Shown piece after piece: positions 9,019-18,175 of a DNA stretch of 64,000 nucleotides. A program made the position numbers and the translations under genes. Where the stretch lies: assembly GCA_963789025.1 (NCBI GenBank), contig CAWBIT010000008.1:310001-374000 (forward strand), in the 5' to 3' direction. This DNA comes from AP-15 sp963789025. GTDB taxonomy: Bacteria; Pseudomonadota; Alphaproteobacteria; ATCC43930; CGMCC-115725. How positions within the stretch are numbered: position 1 is the stretch's first letter; the number at the start of each line of letters is the position of its first letter. Under the pieces are notes generated by a model, which worked only from the letters and a program-made list of their open reading frames with translations, had not been told where the DNA came from and did not search any database.

Positions 9019-10940
9019 CCGGGATCTTCGATTTCCGCGGACGCCGCGATGTCAACCGGGTCCTGCTCCATCGGATGACCGACATCATCGCTCACCGTGG
9101 ACCGGACGGCGACGGTTTCCACATTGCGCCGGGGATCGGGTTGGGGATGCGGCGACTGGCGATCGTCGATCTCGTCACCGGCGACCAGCCGCAGTTCAAC
9201 GAGGACGGCACGGTTTGCGTTGTCTTCAACGGCGAGATCTACAATTTTCAGCCGCTGATGGCGGAGCTGACGGCGCTCGGCCACGCCTTTCGCACGCGTT
9301 CCGACACCGAGGTCATCGTCCACGCCTGGGAGGAATGGGGCGAGGCTTGTCTCGATCGCTTCAACGGGATGTTCGCTTTTGCGCTGTGGGACGCGAGGCA
9401 TGAGGCGCTGTTTCTGGCGCGCGACCGGCTCGGCGAAAAGCCGCTCTATTACACGGCGCTGGCCGATGGCCTGCTGCTGTTCGCGTCGGAATTGAAGTCG
9501 CTGGCGTTGAGCCCGGACATCGACCGGCGGCTCGACCCGCAGGCGATCGAAGAGTTTTTTGCCTATGGCTACATCCCGGATCCGCGGTCGATCTATCGCG
9601 GCGTGAAGAAGCTGGCGCCGGCGCACTGCCTGCCCGTCAGACGCGGCGAGCCGCCGCCCGAGCCGCGCTGCTACTGGGATGTGCGCTTTGTCGACGGCGC
9701 CACGACCGCCCGCGAGGAGGCGGAGGAGGAGCTGATCGCGCGGCTGCGCGAATCCGTCCGCCTGCGGATGATCGCCGATGTTCCGCTCGGTGCTTTTCTT
9801 TCGGGCGGCGTCGATTCGAGCGGTGTCGTGGCGATGATGGCGGGGCTGAAGACCGAACCGGTTAGCACCTTCTCGATCGCGTTCGGAGCGAAGGGCTGGG
9901 ACGAATCCGCCTACGCCGCCGAGATCGCCCGACGCTATCGGACCGATCATCACGTCAAAGAGGTCGATCCCAATTCCTTCGACCTGCTCGACCGGCTGGC
10001 GACGATCTATGACGAGCCGTTCGGCGACAGTTCGGCGATCCCGACCTTCCGGGTCTGTGCCATGGCGCGCGAAAACGTCACCGTTGCTTTGTCGGGGGAC
10101 GGCGGCGACGAGGTGTTCGCCGGTTATCGCCGTTACCGCTGGCATTGCTTTGAGGAGCGGGTGCGCCGCATCGTGCCGGCGAGTTTGCGCCATCCATTCT
10201 TCGGTATGGCCGGCGCGCTCTACCCAAAGCTCGATTGGGCGCCACGCCCGTTGCGCGCCAAGGCCACCTTACAGGAGCTGGCCCGCGATACGATCGAAGC
10301 TTATTTCTCGTCCGTCTCGATTTGCGGCGCCGAGCTCCGCCGGCGGCTGTACAGTCCAAGCCTCGCGCGCGAGCTGCAGGGCTACGACGGCGTCGAGGTG
10401 CTGCGCTCGCATATGCGGCGGTGCGGCAGTGAGGACCCGCTGTCGCAGGTGCAATACGCCGATTTCAAGACCTATCTGCCCGGCGACATTCTGACCAAGG
10501 TCGATCGCGCCAGCATGGCAAATTCGCTCGAAGCGCGGGTTCCGCTGCTCGACCACACGCTGGTCGAGTGGGCGGCGGGGCTGCCATCGCATTTCAAGCT
10601 GCACGGCCGCGAGGGGAAGCAAATCTTCAAGACGGCGCTCGAGCCATATGTCGCAAAGGAAATCCTCTACCGTCCGAAGCAGGGTTTCGCCGTACCACTT
10701 GCCGCATGGTTCCGCGGCCCGCTGCGTCGGCGCCTGCGCGACACGTTGCTGGGACCGGTGCTGCACGAGTCGGGCTTGTTCGACACCGGCACGATCGCCA
10801 CCCTGCTCGACCAGCACCAGTCGGGCGAGCGCGACCACAGCGCAGCTCTGTGGACCTTGTCGATGATGGAATCGTTTCTGCGGCAGGTGGGCGGCCGCCC
10901 CACCGAACCGGCGCCGCAGACCGCCCACACAATGGCCTGA
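9006..10940 (+). CDS. asnB: Asparagine synthase (glutamine-hydrolysing), EPS/exosortase-cluster type amidotransferase
   Basis: Glutamine-dependent amidotransferase of 644 residues. It begins MCGIAG with the catalytic Cys2; RLAIVD, FNGEIYNF and the HRGPDG segment complete the glutaminase domain. The synthetase domain has the PP-loop SGGVDSS from residue 266 and the SGDGGDEVFAGY motif. FAYGYIPDPRSIY and KLAPAH are features I associate with the amidotransferases of XrtA/PEP-CTERM exopolysaccharide clusters. The true product may therefore be an amidated sugar or lipid-linked glycan rather than free asparagine. The start overlaps the previous gene by 13 bases. The longer frame opening at 8469 lies inside the previous gene and is rejected. 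Confidence 0.88.
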   Translation: MCGIAGIFDFRGRRDVNRVLLHRMTDIIAHRGPDGDGFHIAPGIGLGMRRLAIVDLVTGDQPQFNEDGTVCVVFNGEIYNFQPLMAELTALGHAFRTRSDTEVIVHAWEEWGEACLDRFNGMFAFALWDARHEALFLARDRLGEKPLYYTALADGLLLFASELKSLALSPDIDRRLDPQAIEEFFAYGYIPDPRSIYRGVKKLAPAHCLPVRRGEPPPEPRCYWDVRFVDGATTAREEAEEELIARLRESVRLRMIADVPLGAFLSGGVDSSGVVAMMAGLKTEPVSTFSIAFGAKGWDESAYAAEIARRYRTDHHVKEVDPNSFDLLDRLATIYDEPFGDSSAIPTFRVCAMARENVTVALSGDGGDEVFAGYRRYRWHCFEERVRRIVPASLRHPFFGMAGALYPKLDWAPRPLRAKATLQELARDTIEAYFSSVSICGAELRRRLYSPSLARELQGYDGVEVLRSHMRRCGSEDPLSQVQYADFKTYLPGDILTKVDRASMANSLEARVPLLDHTLVEWAAGLPSHFKLHGREGKQIFKTALEPYVAKEILYRPKQGFAVPLAAWFRGPLRRRLRDTLLGPVLHESGLFDTGTIATLLDQHQSGERDHSAALWTLSMMESFLRQVGGRPTEPAPQTAHTMA

Positions 10941-11244
10941 GGCCGTCCTGCTGGCGCAAACCGCCCCGCCGGCTGATTTCCGTAGCGGTCCCCGGAGCCC
11001 ACCAGGATAGAGCAACAGTTCCTGATACGTTGCTTAGCAGCGATGTGGTGCCAGATGGCGTACTTCATGGCTCTGTAAGAAGCTGAAAATAGCTTCAATA
11101 ATCGCGGCCAAATGGTCCATCATCTCTCATAACGCATGGAACTCACGACGCTCTTCGAGGAGCAAGAGCGAGAGCGGCGCCCTAGCTGAACCGTCGCTCT
11201 CTCATTTCATGGTATGCGGTATAGATACAACAACGGAGGCATAG
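10941..11244. other. Spacer after the asnB gene
   Basis: About 300 bases with no convincing frame. The G+C level drops compared with the asnB gene and stays lower through the next small gene, suggesting a boundary into accessory DNA. GGAGG at 11235-11239 belongs to the gene at 11245. Confidence 0.4.
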
Positions 11245-11676
11245 ATGGCCCAATCGCACCTCGACATCGACACCGCTCTCAAGGCAGAACAAGAACGCCT
11301 TACCTCACGGAAGCAGGAACTCGAAACCGAGCTCTCCGAGATCAACAGCAGGCTGGCCCGCATCACCCGCTACTTCACGGACGAACCACAGCCATTATAC
11401 CGACTTTCGCCATCTAGCCCGCGAAGAGGAGATAGACACCCGCGCGGCTTCGTCCAGCAAACTGTTCTGAAAACAATAACCGAGCACCCTCAAGGTCTCT
11501 CGAGAGGCGAGATTATAAACTTGCTCGCCACAGAAGGCATCGGCGAGCAGTCAATATCGAACAGTCTCAGCGCGCTCGTGGAAGCAAAAAAGGTCCTCCT
11601 CCCACAAAGCAGAGGAGGCAAGTATCTCTCCGCAGCAGCGGAGGTGCCGACCGCACCGGATCAGCCGAGCTCATGA
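11245..11676 (+). CDS. Small coiled-coil plus winged-helix-like protein, unknown function
   Basis: The 143-residue product is not recognised as a named family. Residues 8-45 form a charged heptad-rich helix (LKAEQERLTSRKQELETEL region) that should dimerise as a coiled coil. Residues about 72-128 (VLKTITEHPQGLSRGEI, followed by SISNSLSALVEAKKV and a basic GGKYL) have the pattern of a small winged-helix DNA-binding domain. A clear GGAGG lies six bases ahead of ATG 11245. The gene stands alone and is less GC-rich than its neighbours. A transcriptional or nucleoid-type regulator is the most economical reading. Confidence 0.65.
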   Translation: MAQSHLDIDTALKAEQERLTSRKQELETELSEINSRLARITRYFTDEPQPLYRLSPSSPRRGDRHPRGFVQQTVLKTITEHPQGLSRGEIINLLATEGIGEQSISNSLSALVEAKKVLLPQSRGGKYLSAAAEVPTAPDQPSS

Positions 11677-11714
11677 GCCCCGAGCCCCGCTATTTTGACC
11701 ACAATCCTACAATC

Positions 11715-12098
11715 TTATGCCAGCTGGCTCAGCGAATCCCACCCCGCTGCCTGCCATTTTTTAATTATTGCAACGACATCGTTGGTTGAGGTTATGTGGC
11801 GCAACGATTCAATACGCGGCCATTGTCCTTTAGCTGACCGGCAACGGAAGGCGGAGCAGAAGACGTTATCGGGATCATAGTGCCGCTTGGCTTTGGTGAG
11901 CCGTTCGGCATTGCAACCATAGCTTTTCAGCACACGGTCTGCGTCGCCCCAATCGAGAAGGTTCGAATATCCACCAGGGAGGGCCATCGCATCAAAGCCA
12001 TGAAGAGTAGTTCGCGCCCACTCGCGATGCCGTTCCTGCTCGAGCGTGTCCGATCGATCGGCGAACGCGGCGAGGATCTCGACGAGCACCCTCGTCAA
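11715..12098 (-). pseudogene. C-terminal remnant of an FAD-linked oxidase (BBE domain)
   Basis: The minus-strand translation contains ALPGGYSNLLDWGDADRVL and YGCNAERLTKAKRHYDPDNVF, the hallmark C-terminal berberine-bridge-enzyme segment of FAD-dependent oxidoreductases. The rest of such a protein (about 350 residues with the PCMH FAD domain) is absent. Likeness to the family stops at about 12098, where the sequence passes into a truncated gene on the other strand. The frame stays open to 12191, but that stretch does not look like an oxidase. A non-functional fragment left by a deletion or rearrangement is the best explanation. Confidence 0.7.
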
Positions 12099-13008
12099 AC
12101 CGGGCGACGCCGTAATTGGTGTTTCGGCGAGCCACAGCCATCCCTCCGTCGTGCGCGCCGCCGGGCATGTCGGCGCACGGTTTATCGACACGGGCGGGCT
12201 TGGTGCGTTTCGAGATGCGATCGCGACCGAGCGCTCGGTAGGCCTCGTCGTGTTGACCCGTCTCGCTGTGACCTACGATTTGCTGCCGCTCGACGCGATC
12301 GAGACGATCGTCAGGCTCGCGCATGACAAGGGTTTCCTCGTCTATGTCGACGATGCTGGCGGCGCGCGGGTTGGTCCTGCCGCTTTCGGTCAGCCGCGGA
12401 TGCTGGAGCTCGGGGTCGATCTCGGCGCGACCGGTCTCGACAAATATGGCACATCGGGCCCGCGCCTTGGCCTGCTCGCGGGCAGGAAGGAGCTGGTTAG
12501 CCGGATCCGGGTGAAAGGTTTCGAGTTCGGCATGGAAGCGCGGCAGATGCTCTACCCGGCGGTGGTGCGGACACTCGAACAATATAACCCGGCGCGAGTT
12601 CGAGCACTGATCGCGACGACGAAACAGATTGCCGGCGAACTCCGTCCGCTGCTCGGCAACCGGCTACGTGAAACGCCGACAACGGCACAGATCTGCGCCG
12701 ATGACATCCTCGAGATCGCGATGGAACGCGGGGACGTATGCGAACCGCCGGTGGTCCCTTACGAAGCCTCGGCCGCGCTGTCGATGCTCCTCCTCAGGGA
12801 CTACGGCATGCTGATGGTGCATTTCGTTGGGGTACCGCCGGGGACAGCAGATCTGCTGATTAAATTCGTGCCGCCGGAGACGCTGCAACGCTTTGGCGGC
12901 GCCCGCAAGTATGCTGAGGCAGTCAACAACTCGCTGACTCGCCTCGGTGAATTGCTCCAAAAGCCGGAGGAAGTTCGCGAGCTGCTGCTCGGCTACGGAG
13001 GGGACTGA
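12094..13008 (+). pseudogene. PLP-dependent enzyme (SelA-like/aminotransferase fold), 5'-truncated
   Basis: From codon 17 of the open frame the protein reads KPGDAVIGVSASHSHPSVV. Further on, VDDAGGARVG and ATGLDKYGTSGPRLGLLAG supply the PLP-binding lysine region of SelA-like fold-type-I enzymes. About 60-100 N-terminal residues expected for this family are missing, and codons before 12094 are the antisense of the oxidase remnant. The remaining 300 residues are intact with no internal stop. It could still be translated from ATG 12046, but loss of the N-terminal part makes activity doubtful. The stop codon overlaps the ATG of the next small gene. Confidence 0.65.
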
Positions 13009-13175
13009 TGCACTCCAAGAGATGGGTTGCCGCGCTCATTGTCGTCTTGGCGCTCGCCGCGTGCGCGAAAGGGGACACGGGCCATGCCGGAGCCCCTTAC
13101 GCGCCCTACTCGCCGGAGAACAACGGGAATATGCAGGACAGTGGCGGAGGAGGCGGGGGTGGTGGCGGCATGTAG
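13008..13175 (+). CDS. Small glycine-rich lipoprotein
   Basis: A 55-residue reading frame. Residues 1-19 are a lipoprotein signal peptide: a basic start (MHSKRW), a hydrophobic core (VAALIVVLALAA) and a lipobox ending in Cys19 (LAAC). The mature part is short, proline/tyrosine/asparagine-rich, and ends in nine glycines and a methionine. ATG overlaps the TGA of the upstream gene (TGATG), suggesting translational coupling, and GGAGGGG lies a few bases upstream. Function is unknown; the polyglycine tail suggests a flexible surface peptide. It could be a non-expressed relic, but a complete lipobox and a strong ribosome site argue for a real gene. Confidence 0.55.
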   Translation: MHSKRWVAALIVVLALAACAKGDTGHAGAPYAPYSPENNGNMQDSGGGGGGGGGM

Positions 13176-13394
13176 CTTGGCGGCGGTACGGAACAGCGGG
13201 CGGGGCGGTGCGGGCTCCGACAGTCGTCAAGTGTGTGCGTCACCTACTTCCAAATCCAAGGGCACACTGATCGGCTGTTCTTGCCGCAATCATAATACGC
13301 TGGACCCTCGATCAGCTATCGACACTTTGGTTGTTGAGAATGCGGCGGCCGGCTTAAACTTGGGCTGACGCCGGTCGGGGCGATCTTGCGGGGT

Positions 13395-14855
13395 ATGATG
13401 GCTGATCGCAAATTTCGCGTTGTCGTTGCTGGCGCAGGCGTGTCGGGGCTGTTCATGGCCGAGACGCTGAAGCGCGCTCGGATTGATTTTACCGTCTATG
13501 AAAAAGCCGGCGAGGTCGGCGGCACCTGGCGGGACAACACGTTTCCCGGCCTCTTTGTCGATGTCCTGTCGCGCCAATACGAGTTTCCGTTCCAGCCCAA
13601 CTACAACTGGTCGCGCAAATATGCGCCGGCCACCGAGATCTGGACCTACATCAAGAAGGTGGCGCGCGACCAGGGCCTCACAAAATTCATCCGGTTCAAC
13701 GAGGAGATCGTCGCGGCGCGGTTCACCGACGGTCGCTGGCATATCGAGACGGCCAAGGGCAGCACGGACATTGCGGATGTTTTCATCTGCGCAACCGGCT
13801 TTCTCCACAAGCCGCTCTTTCCCGACATTCCGGGGCGCGAGAGTTTCGCCGGCGCGTCTTTTCACTCGGCGCGCTGGGATCATAGTATCCCCTATGCCGG
13901 CAAGCACTGGGGCGTTATCGGCAGCGGCGCCAGCGGCGTGCAGATTACCGAGGCGCTGGCCTGGGCGGGCTGCGAGGTCACGCAGTTCATCCGCCGCGCG
14001 CAATGGGTTCATATCCGGGAGAATCCGCACTCGACCTGGCGCGAGCGCTTGAGGCTGAGACTGCCGGGCGGTTATCAACGCGAGCAGCGCCGGCTGTGGC
14101 AGATGATTAACGAGGGCGACGCTTGGCGCCTCTACCCCGGTGCGCAGCGCGAGGCGATGGAGCGCGAGTACGAGGCCTTTCTCGACTACGTCAAAGACCC
14201 CGAGCTGAAGAAGAAGCTCACACCGGACTATAATCTCGGCTGTACGCGCATTCCGAAATCGGACAAGAACTATTACGCGGCGGTGCAACTCCCCAACGCG
14301 CACATCGTCAAGGGCGAGATCGCCCGCATCGAGCCTGACGGGCTCGTCATGGCTGACGGGACCTACGTCAAGCTCGACGTGCTGGTCTGCGCCACCGGTT
14401 TCGATGCGCACGCCTATATGCGGCCGATGAACGTCACGGGCCTCAACGGCACGACGATCGACACGGCGTGGCAGGAGAAGATCTATTCCTACGGTGGCAT
14501 CGCGCTGCCGGGCTTTCCGAACCTGTTCATGCTTTACGGGCCGTTCGCCCCGGTAAACAACGTGCCGGTGCCGCTCGGTCTCGACCAGGAGATCGCCTGC
14601 ATCATGCGGCTCATCGCCGAGGCCCGCGCCCGCCGCGCCGCGGTCTCACCGACCGTCGCCGCGACCGAGAAATTCCTCGCCCGCCTCGGCACCGCCTTTC
14701 CGGAGACCGTCTGGGTCGGCGGCTGCAAGAACTGGTACACCAGCCGGCAGCCCACGCCGGTCCTGTGGCCCTTTCCGCAGAGCGAGCACAAGGCGTTCTT
14801 CGAGCAGGTGCCCGTTGACGATTTCCAGTTCATTCCCAGCGGACAGGGAGATTGA
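13395..14855 (+). CDS. Flavin-dependent monooxygenase, Baeyer-Villiger type
   Basis: NADPH- and FAD-dependent monooxygenase of 486 residues, predicted to insert oxygen into ketones or hydroxylate lipophilic substrates. It has two Rossmann motifs, GAGVSG (residues 13-18, FAD) and GSGASG (from about residue 176, NADPH). Between them is the Baeyer-Villiger fingerprint FxGxxxHxxxW-D, read as FAGASFHSARWD from residue 151. KVGGTWRDN-like text (EVGGTWRDN) follows the first motif as in known enzymes. ATG 13395 or 13398 is the likely start; the frame opens at a TTG nine bases earlier. The gene is followed by uppP with an 81-base gap. No pathway partner is visible, so the substrate is unknown. Confidence 0.88.
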   Translation: MMADRKFRVVVAGAGVSGLFMAETLKRARIDFTVYEKAGEVGGTWRDNTFPGLFVDVLSRQYEFPFQPNYNWSRKYAPATEIWTYIKKVARDQGLTKFIRFNEEIVAARFTDGRWHIETAKGSTDIADVFICATGFLHKPLFPDIPGRESFAGASFHSARWDHSIPYAGKHWGVIGSGASGVQITEALAWAGCEVTQFIRRAQWVHIRENPHSTWRERLRLRLPGGYQREQRRLWQMINEGDAWRLYPGAQREAMEREYEAFLDYVKDPELKKKLTPDYNLGCTRIPKSDKNYYAAVQLPNAHIVKGEIARIEPDGLVMADGTYVKLDVLVCATGFDAHAYMRPMNVTGLNGTTIDTAWQEKIYSYGGIALPGFPNLFMLYGPFAPVNNVPVPLGLDQEIACIMRLIAEARARRAAVSPTVAATEKFLARLGTAFPETVWVGGCKNWYTSRQPTPVLWPFPQSEHKAFFEQVPVDDFQFIPSGQGD

Positions 14856-14936
14856 TCCCACAGGAGCGCCGAAGGCGCAGCCACGGTTGGAAGAACCCAG
14901 AACCCGTCAGGTTTCTTGGAAAGGCGAAGTAATCGC

Positions 14937-15809
14937 GTGGATAGCGGTTGTACCAACGGCATCGACACTGGGTTCGTCGCGCTCGGCTATGCGAAGGTGG
15001 CCGTGCTGGGCGTCGTTCAAGGCATTACCGAGCTGATGCCGATCTCCTCGACGGCGCATATGCGCATTGTACCCGCACTCTTGGGCTGGCCGGACCCGGG
15101 GTCCGCCTTTTCGGCGGCTATGCAGCTCGCTGCCTTGGCGGCGGTCATTAGCTACTTCTGGCGGGACGTTCGGGACCTCGTCTTCGGGTCGTTGTCGGCG
15201 GTCTCACGCCGCGACTACTACGATCGTTCATTTGTACTCGCTGTCGGCATCGTGATCGGCACCATACCGATCGGGATTGCCGGGCTTGCGCTCGCTAAGA
15301 CACTCAATACTTGCGGCTCGCCGCTGCGGAGCCTCGTCGTGGTGGGTCTGGCTTGCATCGTCATGGCGCTGCTGCTCGCGATCGCGGAAGTCGCAGCGCG
15401 CCACCAGCGCCCCTTCGAGCGCGTGAGGCTCCTCGACTGCCTCGTTGTCGGCATCGCGCAGGTCGGGGCTCTGATCCCCGGCGTCTCGCGCTCGGGCTCG
15501 ACCCTGACGGCGGCCCTCTTCCTCGGCTTCAAGCGCGAGGACGCCGCGCGCTTCTCCTTCCTGCTCGGATTGCCCGCAATCGCGCTGGCCGGCCTCAAGG
15601 AATTGACCGAGCTGCGGCACGCCGGCCTCGATGCGCATGGCTGGTCGGTGCTGATCTTGGGGCTCGTCGTCGCGAGCCTCTCGTCTTTTCTCGCAATCTG
15701 GGCCCTCTTGCGCATCCTCGAACGCTTCGCAGCCTGGCCATTCGTCGTCTACCGCGCTTTTCTCGGTGCCGTATTGCTTGCAGGCGTCGCGACCGGCTGG
15801 CTCGGTTGA
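14937..15809 (+). CDS. uppP: Undecaprenyl-diphosphatase
   Basis: Integral membrane phosphatase that recycles undecaprenyl diphosphate to the monophosphate carrier used in peptidoglycan and polysaccharide synthesis. The protein, about 290 residues, has the family signature GITELMPISSTAHM in the first quarter and PGVSRSGSTL in the middle, which carries the catalytic serine/arginine region, plus about eight hydrophobic segments. GTG 14937 is chosen; an in-frame TTG at 14916 would add seven residues. The N-terminal 20 residues are atypical for the family, so the start is uncertain. It may serve the glycan clusters at both ends of the window. Confidence 0.9.
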   Translation: MDSGCTNGIDTGFVALGYAKVAVLGVVQGITELMPISSTAHMRIVPALLGWPDPGSAFSAAMQLAALAAVISYFWRDVRDLVFGSLSAVSRRDYYDRSFVLAVGIVIGTIPIGIAGLALAKTLNTCGSPLRSLVVVGLACIVMALLLAIAEVAARHQRPFERVRLLDCLVVGIAQVGALIPGVSRSGSTLTAALFLGFKREDAARFSFLLGLPAIALAGLKELTELRHAGLDAHGWSVLILGLVVASLSSFLAIWALLRILERFAAWPFVVYRAFLGAVLLAGVATGWLG

Positions 15810-15924
15810 CCGAGCCTCTCACTGCACCTATGGATTTCTGGCGGCTTCGCCGGCGGCATCGACTCGCGGGTATCGCTGTGCAAAAATGGCGCATGCCGTG
15901 CCAGCCTGCGGGGAGTACCGCCCG

Positions 15925-16323
15925 ATGATCGAGAAGACGACGCAATCCGTCGCGAATCTGGGCTATCACGCCCACATTTATTACGACCCCGGAAGAACGC
16001 GCGCCGTCGCTGAGCGAGTCTGCGCCGAAATCAGTGAGAAGTTCCGGGTCGAGATCGACGGCTTCCGCGAAACGCCGGTCGGACCGCATCCGATCGCCAA
16101 TGTTCTGGTCATTTTCGAGCCCGAACAGTTCGAGCACGTCGTGCCTTATCTGATGCTGAACCGCGGCGGGCTCGACGTACTAGTGCATCCACTGACTAAG
16201 GACGCGGTGGAGGACCATAGCAGTTACGCGATCTGGCTCGGCAACCCGGTCGAGTTAAAGCTTCACACGCTGCCGCGCGGCCGCGGCGGGCGGCTGCCAA
16301 GCGGGGTAAGCGCGCAAAATTAA
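15925..16323 (+). CDS. DOPA 4,5-dioxygenase family protein
   Basis: The 132-residue product resembles the small ring-cleaving (or inactive relative) family named after DOPA 4,5-dioxygenase. Supporting motifs are YHAHIYYDP at the start (metal-type histidines), RETPVGPHPIANVLV in the middle, and LNRGGLDVLVHPLT then HSSYAIWLG. These proteins bind a metal and may open catecholic rings; bacterial members are mostly uncharacterised. GGGGAG nine bases before ATG 15925 sets the start; ATG 15886 in the same frame would add 13 residues. No aromatic-degradation genes are nearby, so a role cannot be assigned from context. Confidence 0.8.
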   Translation: MIEKTTQSVANLGYHAHIYYDPGRTRAVAERVCAEISEKFRVEIDGFRETPVGPHPIANVLVIFEPEQFEHVVPYLMLNRGGLDVLVHPLTKDAVEDHSSYAIWLGNPVELKLHTLPRGRGGRLPSGVSAQN

Positions 16324-16363
16324 TGCGGTCGCAGGATAACTCTTGCCGTCAGAGTCACCGCAC

Positions 16364-16482
16364 TAGAGATCAGCACCGACCCGCCGAGCGGCTGGCACAG
16401 CCCCGTCAGCCGGCTGACCAGGTTGACCGCGGGGCCGATGGCGGTAAAGTCCAGCCGGTCGCTCGCGCCGATATTGCCCACA
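16364..16482 (-). pseudogene. Fragment of a class III adenylate/guanylate cyclase gene
   Basis: A 119-base stretch is a near copy of the catalytic 3' part of the cyclase gene at 22693-23778 (about 22791-22910). The minus-strand translation reads GNIGASDRLDFTAIGPAV and continues NLVSRL, against GNIGAADRLDFTAIGPAV in the intact gene. Nothing else of the gene remains on either side. It is a relic of duplication or of an older cyclase locus. Confidence 0.7.
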
Positions 16483-16498
16483 GCACCCCGACGAGGTC

Positions 16499-17896
16499 TT
16501 AGAAGGTAAAGCGGACCCCGGCGGTAAAGCTATTGTAGCTGGTGCGGCTGATCCCGAGAATCGAGTCGTAACTGATGAAAGCTGAACCGCTGCGGGTCAG
16601 CTGCACCCCGAGGCCTACTCCGAGGTCGACATAGTTTCTGGAGGTCGGGACTCCAGGCAGGATCAAGTTCGAAGCCAGGGCCGCGGTCGGGTCGTTGACA
16701 TAGGCGAGCGGGACGGAAGTGTTGCCCGGGCTGTATTGGTGTGTCCAGTGAGCCCGCGCCATCGGATAAAGGAGGCCAAACGCCGTGCTCGTCGTGTATT
16801 GCGCATCGGCCCCGAGGGAGGAGAGAACCGTGTTAATCGAGGAGCTGTTATATCTCAGGTTGACCTGCTGACCTGCATTTTCGCTGAACCCGTCAACGCC
16901 GGTGTGCTGATAGGAAAAGCGTACGATTGGCGTCACAACCAGGGAGCCGAACGGTAGGGTGTACCCGCTAGAGACGTTCACCCCCTGAGTTTGCGTACCG
17001 AAGCTGCCGGTCGCGGTCGAATCAATCGGCATTGCCCCTGTACCGGTAAAGGGTATCACAATACGGCGTTGGGAATTGGTGTTACCGCCGCCGACCAGCG
17101 CGATCGCGTTCATATAGAGCGCATCCGTAAACGCGACGGTCGTATAGACATTGCCCGTGTATGAATTGTCTTGCAGGAATTGACCAGGCGCGCTGAGGAC
17201 GCTCGTGTCGAAGGAGGTGTTCGTTCGCGTATAGCCGAACGCCAGCCCCGCGACCATCCTTGGAGTAAGGCGATAGTCAGCGCCGGCTACAAAACCGGCG
17301 TTATTGAAGGAATAACCATTTTCACTCGTGGTCAGGTCCCTGCTCCCGAATTGTCCGAGCCCGGTCGCGAATACTCCGAACGGCCCCGTCGAATAGGTGA
17401 CTTCCGGGGCCTGGTTTTGCGCGAGACGAAGCTGACCGTCCGAGTCCTGCGGATTCAGCGCCGCGACTTGCCCGGCGCGCGGAAATTCACGGTCGGCCGC
17501 AGCGCTGGCCAACATCCACTCGCGCTGCCGCGACAATCTCGCCTCGACCACGCCGGTCTGCTGGGTCGGTTGCGTGGTCTCCAGCAGCGAGGGCTGGCTG
17601 ACCGGCACGAGGAGTTCGGCGCCGCCGTTCAATTGCTGGAGGGCGTCGTTCACTGCGACCTGCTGACCCGGCGTATTAGCTAACGCCGTCATCCCCGCGC
17701 ACAGGTTTGCCAGCCCGGGAGCATTGGTGATGTTGACGTTCGGACAGAGATTGATAAGGGATTGCGCCATCTTTTGTTGAGCGACGTTTTGCGTCTGAGC
17801 TTGGCCGGATTGCGTCGCACTCAGCGCAAAGCCGAGTCCCAGCGCGAAAGTGGAAATTTGCCTTCGCACAGCAGACTTGAGCGCCATTTCCAGCAT
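16499..17896 (-). CDS. Autotransporter beta-barrel domain outer-membrane protein
   Basis: A 465-residue secreted/outer-membrane protein. The N-terminus is a Sec signal peptide (basic start, then ISTFALGLGFALSA, cleavage near GQAQT at residues 30-35). Residues 40-160 form a short Gln/Ala-rich passenger with few predicted strands. From about 180 onward, alternating hydrophobic strands with Gly/Asn turns end in AGVRFTF, with the terminal aromatic residue that outer-membrane barrels use for BAM recognition. ATG 17896 is preceded by GGGAGGGGG; the longer open frame to 18097 is ignored. It is transcribed away from the STAND gene. The passenger is too short for an enzyme, so an adhesin-like or structural role is possible. 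Confidence 0.82.
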   Translation of the reverse strand: MLEMALKSAVRRQISTFALGLGFALSATQSGQAQTQNVAQQKMAQSLINLCPNVNITNAPGLANLCAGMTALANTPGQQVAVNDALQQLNGGAELLVPVSQPSLLETTQPTQQTGVVEARLSRQREWMLASAAADREFPRAGQVAALNPQDSDGQLRLAQNQAPEVTYSTGPFGVFATGLGQFGSRDLTTSENGYSFNNAGFVAGADYRLTPRMVAGLAFGYTRTNTSFDTSVLSAPGQFLQDNSYTGNVYTTVAFTDALYMNAIALVGGGNTNSQRRIVIPFTGTGAMPIDSTATGSFGTQTQGVNVSSGYTLPFGSLVVTPIVRFSYQHTGVDGFSENAGQQVNLRYNSSSINTVLSSLGADAQYTTSTAFGLLYPMARAHWTHQYSPGNTSVPLAYVNDPTAALASNLILPGVPTSRNYVDLGVGLGVQLTRSGSAFISYDSILGISRTSYNSFTAGVRFTF

Positions 17897-18175
17897 TACC
17901 CCCTCCCAAACGCTCCCGGCGGCGCGGCTTGCGCTAGCGCCATTCCCCCAGCCGTCCGGCCTTTTCTCTAGGTTAACGTATCGCAGATTTCCTCGCCCTG
18001 CAACCCCCGATGGGCTCAGTTCCGGAGGATCTTCTACCGCTCTGGCGAGGTATCGATGACGCCAGGAGCGCTCCGAAAGCGGCGCCGTGTGATGCACTTC
18101 ACACTCTTGGCATTTTCAACGGCTTAACCTTAAGATTGCTAGGTTTGCCGCGAACTCCGGGAATGAGGAACCGCC

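Noticed and set aside
8814..10193. 459-codon minus-strand frame
   Set aside because: Antisense of the asnB gene; no family likeness.
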